Assembly: GCF_014873945.1 (NCBI RefSeq)
Contig: NZ_JADBEC010000001.1
Coordinates: forward strand, 1,240,001-1,304,000
DNA: 64,000 bases
Origin: Rhizobium viscosum
GTDB taxonomy: Bacteria; Pseudomonadota; Alphaproteobacteria; Rhizobiales; Rhizobiaceae
Reading direction: 5' to 3'
The first letter of the stretch is position 1. Each line of letters starts with the position of its first letter. This document shows positions 28,476 through 36,344 of the stretch, in pieces. The position numbers and the translations under genes are program-made. Under the pieces are notes generated by a model. The model was not told where the DNA came from and did no database searches. It saw nothing but the letters and a program-made list of their open reading frames with translations.

Positions 28476-30050
28476 ATGGCTTCAGGCATACACCATATCA
28501 CGCTGATCACTCGCAAGGTGCAGGCGAATGTGGATTTCTATGCCGGATTCCTCGGGATGCGGCTCGTCAAGCAGACGGCCGGCTTCGAGGACGCCACACA
28601 GCTTCATCTCTTCTATGGCGACGCCGAAGGCACTCCGGGCTCGCTCGTCACCTTCCTCGTCTGGGAGGATGGAGCGCCCGGCCGTGCTGGATACGGTCAG
28701 GTCAGCGAAATGTCGCTGGCGATCGATCCCTCCAGCATCGGTTACTGGCTGACGCGTGCCATGCGCTTCGGCTTCCGCTCGGAAGGCCCCGCGGACGAGT
28801 TCGGCGAGCCGGCGCTGCGGTTGAAGGACCCCGACAATGTCATCGTCAAGCTTGCCGGCGCCAAGGATCTGAAATCGCCGGCCGTGTGGGACGGCAGCGA
28901 TGTGCCGGTCGAGCATGCCGTGCAGCGCGTGCGGGGCGCGACCATGTTGACCGAAAAGCCAGCAGAGAGCCGCCATTTCATCGAAAGCCATTTCGGGTAC
29001 AGGTTCCAGGCAAATCGTGGCACGATCGACCGCCTCGTCTCGCAGTCGGGCGATATCATCGACGTCCGCGATGCGCGTGGCTTCTGGTCCGGCGCGCCGG
29101 GAACCGGCACGATCGACCATGTGGCTTTCCGCGCAGATGACGACGAAGCCGTGCTTGCCGTCCACAAGACACTCGAAAAGGAAAATGCATCGGCGACCAA
29201 TCTGCACGATCGCAAATACTTCCGCTCGCTCTATGCCCGTGAGCCCGGCGGTACGCTGATAGAGCTTGCCACCAACCAGCCGGGCATGATGGTGGATGAG
29301 CCGAAAGCTACACTCGGGACCAAGCTCTTCATTCCGCCGAAGGATTCGATCACCAATCTCAGCGACCTGAAAGTCGTGCTGCCGCAATTTTCCATGCCCG
29401 GCCAGCCGCGTATCAATTATCGCGACCTGCCTTTCATCCATCGTTTCTATACCCCGCCCGATCCAGACGGCAGCGTCTTCGTGCTACTACATGGCTCCGG
29501 CGGCAACGAGACGACACTGATGCCGCTGCTGAACAAGGTTGCTCCGCGCGCCACCCTTCTCGGTGTGCGTGGGCGGGCGACCGAGGAAGGCTTCCCGCGC
29601 TGGTACAAGCGCATCACGCCCTTCTCCTTTGACCAGGACGACATCAAGAACGAAGCCGAAGCCTTTGCCGCCTTCATCGAAGGTGCGGTCAAATCCTATG
29701 GCCTCGATCCGAAGAAGGTTGTCTATGTCGGCTATTCCAATGGCGCGAACCTTTTGAATTCGCTGCTCTACCTGCATCCGAATCTCGTGCACAAGGCTGT
29801 GCTGCTGCGTTCGATGCCGGTCCTCAGCGCTTATCCGCATGCCGATCTGAAAGGCACGGATCTGCTCGTCATCAGCGGCAAGATGGATGCCTATGGCAAA
29901 TATGCGGGCGAGCTGGAAGAGCGGCTGAAGACGTCGGGCGCAACCGTCGATTCCGACGTCATCCCCGGCGGTCACGATCTCGGCGATGCCGACGTGCCGA
30001 TCATTCAGAAATGGCTGCTGCAGGAAAACAAACTGCAGGGAACCCAGTAA
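28476..30050 (+). CDS. Fusion of VOC-family ring-cleaving dioxygenase and alpha/beta hydrolase (MhqO-MhqD-like)
   Basis: 524 residues in two parts. Residues 1-~310 form a glyoxalase/extradiol dioxygenase fold with two VOC modules; candidate metal ligands are His6/His7, His215 in TIDHVAFRAD and Glu263 in GTLIELATNQ. Residues ~325-524 form an esterase/carboxylesterase-type hydrolase with LLHGSGGNE, nucleophile Ser421 in GYSNG and His500 in GGHDLGD. In Bacillus the two activities are separate proteins (MhqO/MhqA and MhqD) that detoxify quinones. The start is uncertain: ATG at 28413 would add a hydrophobic lead; neither has a good ribosome site. It follows the hybrid kinase closely. Confidence 0.82.
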   Translation: MASGIHHITLITRKVQANVDFYAGFLGMRLVKQTAGFEDATQLHLFYGDAEGTPGSLVTFLVWEDGAPGRAGYGQVSEMSLAIDPSSIGYWLTRAMRFGFRSEGPADEFGEPALRLKDPDNVIVKLAGAKDLKSPAVWDGSDVPVEHAVQRVRGATMLTEKPAESRHFIESHFGYRFQANRGTIDRLVSQSGDIIDVRDARGFWSGAPGTGTIDHVAFRADDDEAVLAVHKTLEKENASATNLHDRKYFRSLYAREPGGTLIELATNQPGMMVDEPKATLGTKLFIPPKDSITNLSDLKVVLPQFSMPGQPRINYRDLPFIHRFYTPPDPDGSVFVLLHGSGGNETTLMPLLNKVAPRATLLGVRGRATEEGFPRWYKRITPFSFDQDDIKNEAEAFAAFIEGAVKSYGLDPKKVVYVGYSNGANLLNSLLYLHPNLVHKAVLLRSMPVLSAYPHADLKGTDLLVISGKMDAYGKYAGELEERLKTSGATVDSDVIPGGHDLGDADVPIIQKWLLQENKLQGTQ

Positions 30051-30051
30051 A

Positions 30052-31749
30052 TTACCAGTGGAAACTGTCCGGGCATGATGCCGGCACGGCGTCCGGCGCC
30101 GGTGGCGCATTGCGATCGATCCCGTAAAGCCTCGCAAATCCTGCGTCTCTCAGAAGACGGGTACCTGTCGGCATGACGTCGCCGACATTCTGATCGACGG
30201 TATCGGCGTTGACGACCAGGATGAAATCGAACTTGCTGCGCCAGTCGACAAGATAAGGCGTGAAGCTGGCGGCCTCCGCCATCAGACCTGGACAGGACAG
30301 CACGCCGGTTGAAAAGAGATTTCCCTCCGGTACGGAGCGATTTGACCAGGATGGAAGGACGGCAAGAGGCTGCTTGCCCCGCGCGCTGAAGAGCGTCGGG
30401 ACGAAAGCATGCACCAGTGGAACGGCCAATGTCGGCAGATGCCGGAACGTATCCTCGGTAAGTGCGAAATGCCGCTGATCGAGTTTTATCTCGGCAAAGG
30501 CCGGATCGTGCTGCAGCGGCAGGATCGCAGCGCCCGAGGGAATATCTTCAAGTACCTTCTCGACGCTCGCAACATCGGCCTGTCCCCGCCACCAGTTAAA
30601 ACCGATCCAGGCCGTCCGGCCAAAGACGACGACATTCAAGGCGAGGAACAGGATGGTAGCCTGACGCCGGCCGATCTTTTGGAAAGGGCAGATCATCACC
30701 ATCCCGACAAGGGCGGCCATGATGGGAAAGCGCCAGCTTATCCAGCCGGTGCCAAAAGCATGACGTGGTGAAAGAATGGATAGGACAAGAAGACCTGCCG
30801 CGGTGATCACAAGCCCTGCATGAACGCGCATGTCTTTTGCGGCAATCGCCCTGCTGCAAACGAGCAGAATCGGTACAAGCAAAATGACATCGACGATCGC
30901 TACGTAGGTCCAGACGGCCGACAGCAGATTGAAAATCAGCAGCACCGGGCCGTCGTTCCAAGCCGCCAGGATGCCGCCCGCATGACTGCCCGGGAGGTCG
31001 GCAGCGGTCAGTGCCAGCACAAGCGGCGGCAACAGGCAGGCAGGCATTGCGGCCGCAAGCCTGCCGACGAGACGCAACAGTGCCGTGCGGGATGTGAGAA
31101 CATCAAAGCGCCAGGAAAATTCTAGTCCGCAGACGATTGCGAGAAAGAAGCCAACGGAGAATATATGGACGACGGTGAGCAGCAGTGAAACCGCCATCCG
31201 CCACAGGAAGAGCCTGACCGCAGAACCGGACTGCAGGCGGTGGTCCAGGGTTGCAAACAGCAATGCAAGGCCGAGGCCGATCTGGAAATTGATGAAACCG
31301 CCGATCAGCGTGGCGCACCAGGCGAAATACAGCATGCCGATCTGCCAATAGTAGCTGCCACCGAACAGGCGGCGATGCAGCACGATGGCGCCAAGCGGCG
31401 GCAGGACAATCGCCAGGAACAGCAGGATGCGGGCGAGCAGAGAGACGCCGATGACGGGACCGATGAAGCGGGCCAGCAGGTCGATGCCGACATTGGTGAA
31501 AGTGCGGTTCCACTCGATCGCATAGATTTCGGGGAAAGGTGTCTCCTTTATGCCGCCGGCAAGCAGCCACATGCGGGCATAGTGGTTCGCATAATCGAGC
31601 AGTGGCGGAAATTTGAAGAGGGCGACAAGGATGGCGACAAGGGTCATGAAGACGAGTAGAGGGGCCGTCGACGCCTGCCGCACAGCGACTTCCTGCGGCT
31701 TTTCCGTCTTGTGAACTTCAGCTGAAAATACCTGATCAAGGTTCGCCAT
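30052..31749 (-). CDS. Polytopic membrane protein of unknown function
   Basis: 565 residues with about ten to twelve hydrophobic helices between residues 30 and 390, then a soluble C-terminal domain of about 170 residues. The first periplasmic loop has Asp/Glu-containing sequence (FPPLLDYANHYARMWLL, YAIEWNRTFTN), loosely like GT-C membrane glycosyltransferases, but I cannot place it firmly. The stop lies one base from the stop of the convergent VOC-hydrolase gene. Confidence 0.75.
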   Translation of the reverse strand: MANLDQVFSAEVHKTEKPQEVAVRQASTAPLLVFMTLVAILVALFKFPPLLDYANHYARMWLLAGGIKETPFPEIYAIEWNRTFTNVGIDLLARFIGPVIGVSLLARILLFLAIVLPPLGAIVLHRRLFGGSYYWQIGMLYFAWCATLIGGFINFQIGLGLALLFATLDHRLQSGSAVRLFLWRMAVSLLLTVVHIFSVGFFLAIVCGLEFSWRFDVLTSRTALLRLVGRLAAAMPACLLPPLVLALTAADLPGSHAGGILAAWNDGPVLLIFNLLSAVWTYVAIVDVILLVPILLVCSRAIAAKDMRVHAGLVITAAGLLVLSILSPRHAFGTGWISWRFPIMAALVGMVMICPFQKIGRRQATILFLALNVVVFGRTAWIGFNWWRGQADVASVEKVLEDIPSGAAILPLQHDPAFAEIKLDQRHFALTEDTFRHLPTLAVPLVHAFVPTLFSARGKQPLAVLPSWSNRSVPEGNLFSTGVLSCPGLMAEAASFTPYLVDWRSKFDFILVVNADTVDQNVGDVMPTGTRLLRDAGFARLYGIDRNAPPAPDAVPASCPDSFHW

Positions 31750-31814
31750 GACCGATCCTGTCCGAACTCCCGGACAGGTCTAGCAGCCAATGGTCAAGCT
31801 TCCTTTAAGCGGAA

Positions 31815-32708
31815 TTATCCTCGCCTTGCGATCATGATGCCGGCAAGAACGATCAGGCCGCCCAAGGCCTGCATTGCCGTGATCGATTCGTTGAGCAGAG
31901 CCCAGGCGAGGATGGCCGCAACGACCGGCTGGAGAAGCAGGGTCAGCGAGGAGAAGGCTGCCGGCAGATAGGCAAGCGCATAAGCGATCGCCACCTGCCC
32001 GCCCGCATGGCTGACGAAGGCAAGGCCGAAGACCACTGACCAGCCGTAAAAGCTTACCGGCAGCATGTGGCCTTCGAAGAAGAACGCAAGCGGGAAGACG
32101 CCGACTGCGGCAGAGGCTGTGCTCCACAGCATGATGCGGATCGTATTGAAACGGCTGCGCAACGCGCCGATCGCCAGGATATAGCAGGCGTAGAAGACGG
32201 CTGCGATCATGGCGACGCCATCGCCGCGCAGGTCGCCATTTCCAAAGGCAGCAGGTCCGCCCTTTAGCACGACCACGCCGGCCAATGCCAGGACGAGGCC
32301 GAGCAGGAAGACCCGGGTGACCCTGGCGCCGAAGAACAGAAAGCCGATGGCGGTCACGAAAACCGGCGCAAGGTTTGCGAGCAGTGTCGCATTGGCAACC
32401 GAGGTCATGGTGATCGACAGATGCCAGGCCGACAGATCAAGCGCCAACACGGCGCCCGGCAGGATGAGCATACCATAATCGGCAAGGCTCCTTGGCTTGG
32501 GGCCAGTATCCTTCTGCAAAAGCGAGAAGATGAAGATCGGGATCAGCGCCAGCGCCACACGCCAAAAAGCCGTTGCCATCGGCCCAACCTCGGAAAGTCG
32601 CACGAAGATCGGCGATCCGCCGATCGCCGCGCCGCCGACAATAAGGGCGACTAGCGGGAGGCGGCTGGAGGATGGAGTTTCGGAAACGGAGGAAGCGGCC
32701 TGCGACAT
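31815..32708 (-). CDS. EamA-family (DMT superfamily) transporter
   Basis: A 297-residue protein with ten hydrophobic helices arranged as two EamA repeats; AAIGGSPIFVRLSEVGPMATAFWR begins the first and LRGDGVAMIAAVFYACYIL the second. Proteins of this group export small metabolites, and the substrate cannot be predicted. The ATG at 32708 is chosen because GAG precedes it and the family begins near there. Confidence 0.85.
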   Translation of the reverse strand: MSQAASSVSETPSSSRLPLVALIVGGAAIGGSPIFVRLSEVGPMATAFWRVALALIPIFIFSLLQKDTGPKPRSLADYGMLILPGAVLALDLSAWHLSITMTSVANATLLANLAPVFVTAIGFLFFGARVTRVFLLGLVLALAGVVVLKGGPAAFGNGDLRGDGVAMIAAVFYACYILAIGALRSRFNTIRIMLWSTASAAVGVFPLAFFFEGHMLPVSFYGWSVVFGLAFVSHAGGQVAIAYALAYLPAAFSSLTLLLQPVVAAILAWALLNESITAMQALGGLIVLAGIMIARRG

Positions 32709-32825
32709 GATCTCGATGCTCTCTGCGCGGCTGATCTCGCAAGCCACGACTGAAGCAGCGATTATCAGGAGTCGCGCCTCGATGACAGTCAGAGAACGAC
32801 AGATCGATCAGAAATAAGTCGCCAA

Positions 32826-34277
32826 TTATCTCGAGGCCGCGGCCTGCAGCTTGTCTGTAATCTCGCGGGCAACGAAGACCGTATGTTCGGTGATCTGCGG
32901 CAATCCCATCAATTCACCGAAGGTTCCACGTGCAAGCGGACCGGAAATGAGCAACGAGGGAATTGCCATACCATCCACTCCGAGCGCTTCGGAACGTTCG
33001 GAGCAAGCAAGTCCGAGACCGGTCGGATCAAGGACAAGATAGCCTTCGCGCTCGAGTTCCGCGAGCCAAGGCTGCGTCTGCAAAATGCCACCATGTGCGG
33101 GACCGGTCGTGACGATGACGGCATCGAATGTCCGCTCCAATCTTTCGCGGGCATGCCGCGGCTGCAGGGTGACGCGGATCGTTTCACCCTCGACCTTGGC
33201 ATCGGCGACGGATGCCGCAAGCACTTCCAGCCGGCCGGTTTCGATTGCTGAATCGAGCACCGCCTCCACCTGCGGGGCGATGCGGAAACGGTGAACATCC
33301 CAGTAGGACCTGAGATGCCGGACGATGCGACGCCGTTCGGCGACCGGCAAAGCGCGCCAGAGATCGTGCCCCTGGGAGCGCACCTGATCGATGACGGCAT
33401 GCCAGCTCAAGCCCTGCCCGGCTGCCTGGCGAATGGTCAGCCGGATCTTACGCAACAGCGCGACTGCCGAGGATGCGGGATCAGTGATGAAATCGCCGAA
33501 GGGTTCCTGCGGAGCGGCAGCATGGCCGCGAGAGCGCAGGCCGCGGCGAGAAATCGCCACAACAGGACCTTCATGGCCGTTGCGCGCAAGCGAGGCGATC
33601 ACGTCTGCCGCCGTCAGCCCGTTGCCGATGACGAGGACTCTGTCCTGCGGCCGCACGACCTCAAGGGAGCCTGGTTTCGTGGTATCGGCAACGAAACGAG
33701 GGTGGCTTGAAAGAATAGCGGCAAGCCTGCCCGGTGCGACCGGCGGCGGATGACTGGTGGCGATGGCAACGATATCGGCTTCCGTCAGCCCGCCCTTATC
33801 GTCGAGGATCACCCAGCCATCGCGCTCGCGACGGATGGCAGTCACTGTGGCGCGGCGATGAGTGATTGCGCCCGACTTGAGGAAGGGCTTCAGAAGCGAG
33901 CCGACATAATCGCCGAACACGCGTCGGCGCGGGAAAAGCTGACCGTTCTCGCGCGCAGCTTCGGGATCGTCGCGCACGGCATGGTTCGCCTCGATCCAGC
34001 GCTGGAACTCTTCCACATCATCCGGCTGCAGGCTCATCTTGGCGGCCGGCACATTGATGCGGTGCGCCGGATCGGCGGTGTCGTAGGCAAGGCCGCGGCC
34101 CAGCATGGGGCGCGGCTCGAAGACCACGATATCCGGCGCATCGTTGCCGGTAAGCTTCAGCAAATGATAGGCGACACCGGTCCCGGAAAGGCCGCCACCG
34201 ACAATGGCAACGAGCCGCCGCCGGGATTTCTGTTCGGTCGAAGGTTCTGTCTGGAACTGCATCTCAGCCGGCGTCAT
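32826..34277 (-). CDS. FAD/NAD(P)-binding oxidoreductase-like protein
   Basis: 483 residues with an N-terminal dinucleotide-binding motif VAIVGGGLSGTGVAYHLL and a second inner motif VLVIGNGLTAADVIASLA. The middle part IVAIATSHPP and the end are typical of the pfam13454-type FAD-NAD(P)-binding family seen next to diverse metabolic genes. The substrate is unknown. It is flanked by an EamA transporter and an OsmC-type peroxidase on the same strand, which may hint at redox or electrophile handling. Confidence 0.82.
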   Translation of the reverse strand: MTPAEMQFQTEPSTEQKSRRRLVAIVGGGLSGTGVAYHLLKLTGNDAPDIVVFEPRPMLGRGLAYDTADPAHRINVPAAKMSLQPDDVEEFQRWIEANHAVRDDPEAARENGQLFPRRRVFGDYVGSLLKPFLKSGAITHRRATVTAIRRERDGWVILDDKGGLTEADIVAIATSHPPPVAPGRLAAILSSHPRFVADTTKPGSLEVVRPQDRVLVIGNGLTAADVIASLARNGHEGPVVAISRRGLRSRGHAAAPQEPFGDFITDPASSAVALLRKIRLTIRQAAGQGLSWHAVIDQVRSQGHDLWRALPVAERRRIVRHLRSYWDVHRFRIAPQVEAVLDSAIETGRLEVLAASVADAKVEGETIRVTLQPRHARERLERTFDAVIVTTGPAHGGILQTQPWLAELEREGYLVLDPTGLGLACSERSEALGVDGMAIPSLLISGPLARGTFGELMGLPQITEHTVFVAREITDKLQAAASR

Positions 34278-34373
34278 TTCAATCGATGCCGGAGCATAAG
34301 TGGAGCACGAAGGCCATGCAATGCTCCGATCCCATTGTCTATAATTTTCATGCAGAAATCTGCGGCGACCTGA

Positions 34374-34802
34374 TCAGCCGGAGATCGTGGCTGCGAATTC
34401 CGGAGTGCCCCTGATAGTGTTGCTGACGGTGCAGATCTCGTCTTCGGCCATATGTGCGATCTTGTGGCGCGTTTCCTCATCGATATCGCCCTTGATGGAG
34501 AAGGCGATGTTGAACTTGGCAACGCGCGACAGCCCTTCCGTCGCCTTCTCGCCGGTCACATCAGCGGTGATCTCGGTGATCTTATCGAGGATGCCGAGTT
34601 GGCTTGCCGCCATGCGGGCACTCAGCACGAGACAGGCCGAAAGCGAGGAATAGAGCAGGTCGAGCGGGTTGAAGCCCGGCTGTGATGGGCTGGTGACGAT
34701 ATCAATTTCACCGCCGGTGACCGATGTGACATGCGGGAAACCCGTACGACCAAGAACGGCTTTTGCACCTGTGGGACGGGGGCGAGCCTTGAGATCGGCC
34801 AT
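34374..34802 (-). CDS. OsmC/Ohr-family protein
   Basis: 142 residues with the two family cysteines, one in SACLVLSARM and one in EDEICTVSNTI, and the preceding GFNPLDLLYSSL segment. OsmC-family proteins reduce organic hydroperoxides using these cysteines. The ATG at 34802 is preceded by AGAGGA at 7-9 bases; the frame extends six codons further up. About 95 bases separate it from the FAD protein gene. Confidence 0.88.
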   Translation of the reverse strand: MADLKARPRPTGAKAVLGRTGFPHVTSVTGGEIDIVTSPSQPGFNPLDLLYSSLSACLVLSARMAASQLGILDKITEITADVTGEKATEGLSRVAKFNIAFSIKGDIDEETRHKIAHMAEDEICTVSNTIRGTPEFAATISG

Positions 34803-34936
34803 TTTGAAATCCTCTGTCAAATATAGGTTTCAGATAGTGTTTCCGGCTCAAAGTCGCAATGCGGTGATTTGATTTTCGCTGGGCGCTGCCGAACGGAACC
34901 TTTCTACCTCTCAGCAGTTTTTCCCGGAGCAACCTC

Positions 34937-35221
34937 ATGAAGAGGCACGATTTCCCCATGCCCGGTGTCCGCCACATCGACCGCAAGCACAAAAGTATGG
35001 ATGCTCGCGACCGGCTGATTGTCGCGCTCTACGCCCAGCTCAGGGCCGAGCGGGAGACACGCGAGACGCTGGAATGGGCAATCCGCAACGGTGCGGTATC
35101 CAAGGAAGTGCTGGAAGCGATCGCCGCCGATCCGGTTCCTGTCGTCACCAGCGAGGATATCGCATCGCTTGAAAAGATCATCGCGCTTGACGAGCGGCGC
35201 AGCCGCTCGCCCCGGCAATGA
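34937..35221 (+). CDS. Hypothetical protein upstream of the ku-ligD locus
   Basis: 94 residues, ATG preceded by GGAG. It is mostly helical and charged, with a central segment LYAQLRAERETRETLEWAIRNG. No family is recognised. It lies 32 bases upstream of the DUF2188 gene and 278 bases upstream of ku on the same strand, so it may be the first gene of that operon. Confidence 0.6.
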   Translation: MKRHDFPMPGVRHIDRKHKSMDARDRLIVALYAQLRAERETRETLEWAIRNGAVSKEVLEAIAADPVPVVTSEDIASLEKIIALDERRSRSPRQ

Positions 35222-35253
35222 ATGACCAGAACGGCTGACAAGGAGGAAAGCGC

Positions 35254-35487
35254 ATGGCCAACATCACCTATCAGATCGTTCCGCATGACAATGGCTGGGC
35301 CTACAAGCTCGGCGACACATTGTCTGAGCCCTACGCCACGGCAGAACAGGCGATGGATCGCGCAAGAAACGCAGCCGCGCGCCAGAAAATCGGCAATGGC
35401 GATGCTCTGCTCGCCTATCCCGCGCCGGATGGAAGCGGCTGGAAATTCCAGCCGATCGAAACCGACAAAAGCAACAGCAGGCTCTAG
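35254..35487 (+). CDS. DUF2188-like small protein
   Basis: 77 residues, preceded by AAGGAGGAAAG, a very strong ribosome site. The layout (YQIVPHDNGWAYKLGDTLSEPYATAEQAMDRARNAAARQ, then DGSGWKFQPIE, given here in parts) matches DUF2188, small proteins often found beside ku/ligD genes in rhizobia. It ends 12 bases before ku. Confidence 0.75.
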   Translation: MANITYQIVPHDNGWAYKLGDTLSEPYATAEQAMDRARNAAARQKIGNGDALLAYPAPDGSGWKFQPIETDKSNSRL

Positions 35488-35499
35488 ACGGAGGAAGCG

Positions 35500-36342
35500 A
35501 TGGCGGGACGCGCAAGCTGGAAGGGCCATCTGAAGGTCGGCAACCTTGTTTGCGCCGTCGGCCTTTATACGGCCGTTTCCTCTTCCGACCGCGTCTCTTT
35601 CAACATCGTCAACCGCAGGACCGGCCATCGCGTCGAGCGGCAGTTCGTCGACAGCGAAACCGGCAAGCCGGTGGAGCGCGATGATCAGGTCAAGGGCTAT
35701 CGGATGGAGAGCGGCGACTACATCCTCATTGAAGGTGATGAGATCTCGCAGATCATGCCCGAAAGCGACAAGGTGCTGGACGTGAAGGGATTCATTCCCT
35801 TCGACGGGATCGACAAGCTCTATTTCGACCGCCCCTACTATCTGGCACCAGTCGACGAGCATGATGCGGAAGCCCTCGCATTGATTGCCAGAGGCATGCT
35901 TGACAGCGAGGTGGCAGCCCTTGCCGAAGCCGTGCTCTTCCGCCGCAACCGCACATTGCTCGTCCGCGCGCATGACGACCACATCATCGCGACCATGCTG
36001 AATTTCGACTATGAAGTGCGCTCGGCAAGCTCCGTCTTCAAGGACATTCCCGATATCAAGTTCGACAAGGAGATGCTGGAGCTCGCCGGCCATATCATCG
36101 GCACCAAAGAGGGCCGTTTCGACCCGAGTGAATATCACGACCGCTACGAGGCTGCGCTCGTCGAGCTGGTGAAAGCCAAGATCGAAGGGCGCGCGCCGCC
36201 GAAACACAAGCGCGAGCCGGAGCGCAAGGTAGTCGATCTCATGGAGGCGCTGCGCCAAAGTGCGAAAATGGGCGGCAAGGCGCCGGCGAAGAAGCCTGCC
36301 GCACGCAAGACCTCTGATAGAACAAGCAGAAAAGCGAGCTGA
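35500..36342 (+). CDS. ku: Ku protein, non-homologous end-joining factor
   Basis: 280 residues. Bacterial Ku is a homodimer that rings broken DNA ends and recruits LigD. The N-terminal block ASWKGHLKVGNLVCAVGLYTA, the core YRMESGDYILIEGDEI and the bridge sequence FDRPYYLAP are characteristic. The C-terminus is Lys/Ala-rich (GGKAPAKKPAARKTSDR), as in extended tails that bind DNA. It ends 2 bases before ligD, with GGAGG ahead of its own start. Confidence 0.95.
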   Translation: MAGRASWKGHLKVGNLVCAVGLYTAVSSSDRVSFNIVNRRTGHRVERQFVDSETGKPVERDDQVKGYRMESGDYILIEGDEISQIMPESDKVLDVKGFIPFDGIDKLYFDRPYYLAPVDEHDAEALALIARGMLDSEVAALAEAVLFRRNRTLLVRAHDDHIIATMLNFDYEVRSASSVFKDIPDIKFDKEMLELAGHIIGTKEGRFDPSEYHDRYEAALVELVKAKIEGRAPPKHKREPERKVVDLMEALRQSAKMGGKAPAKKPAARKTSDRTSRKAS

Positions 36343-36344
36343 TC

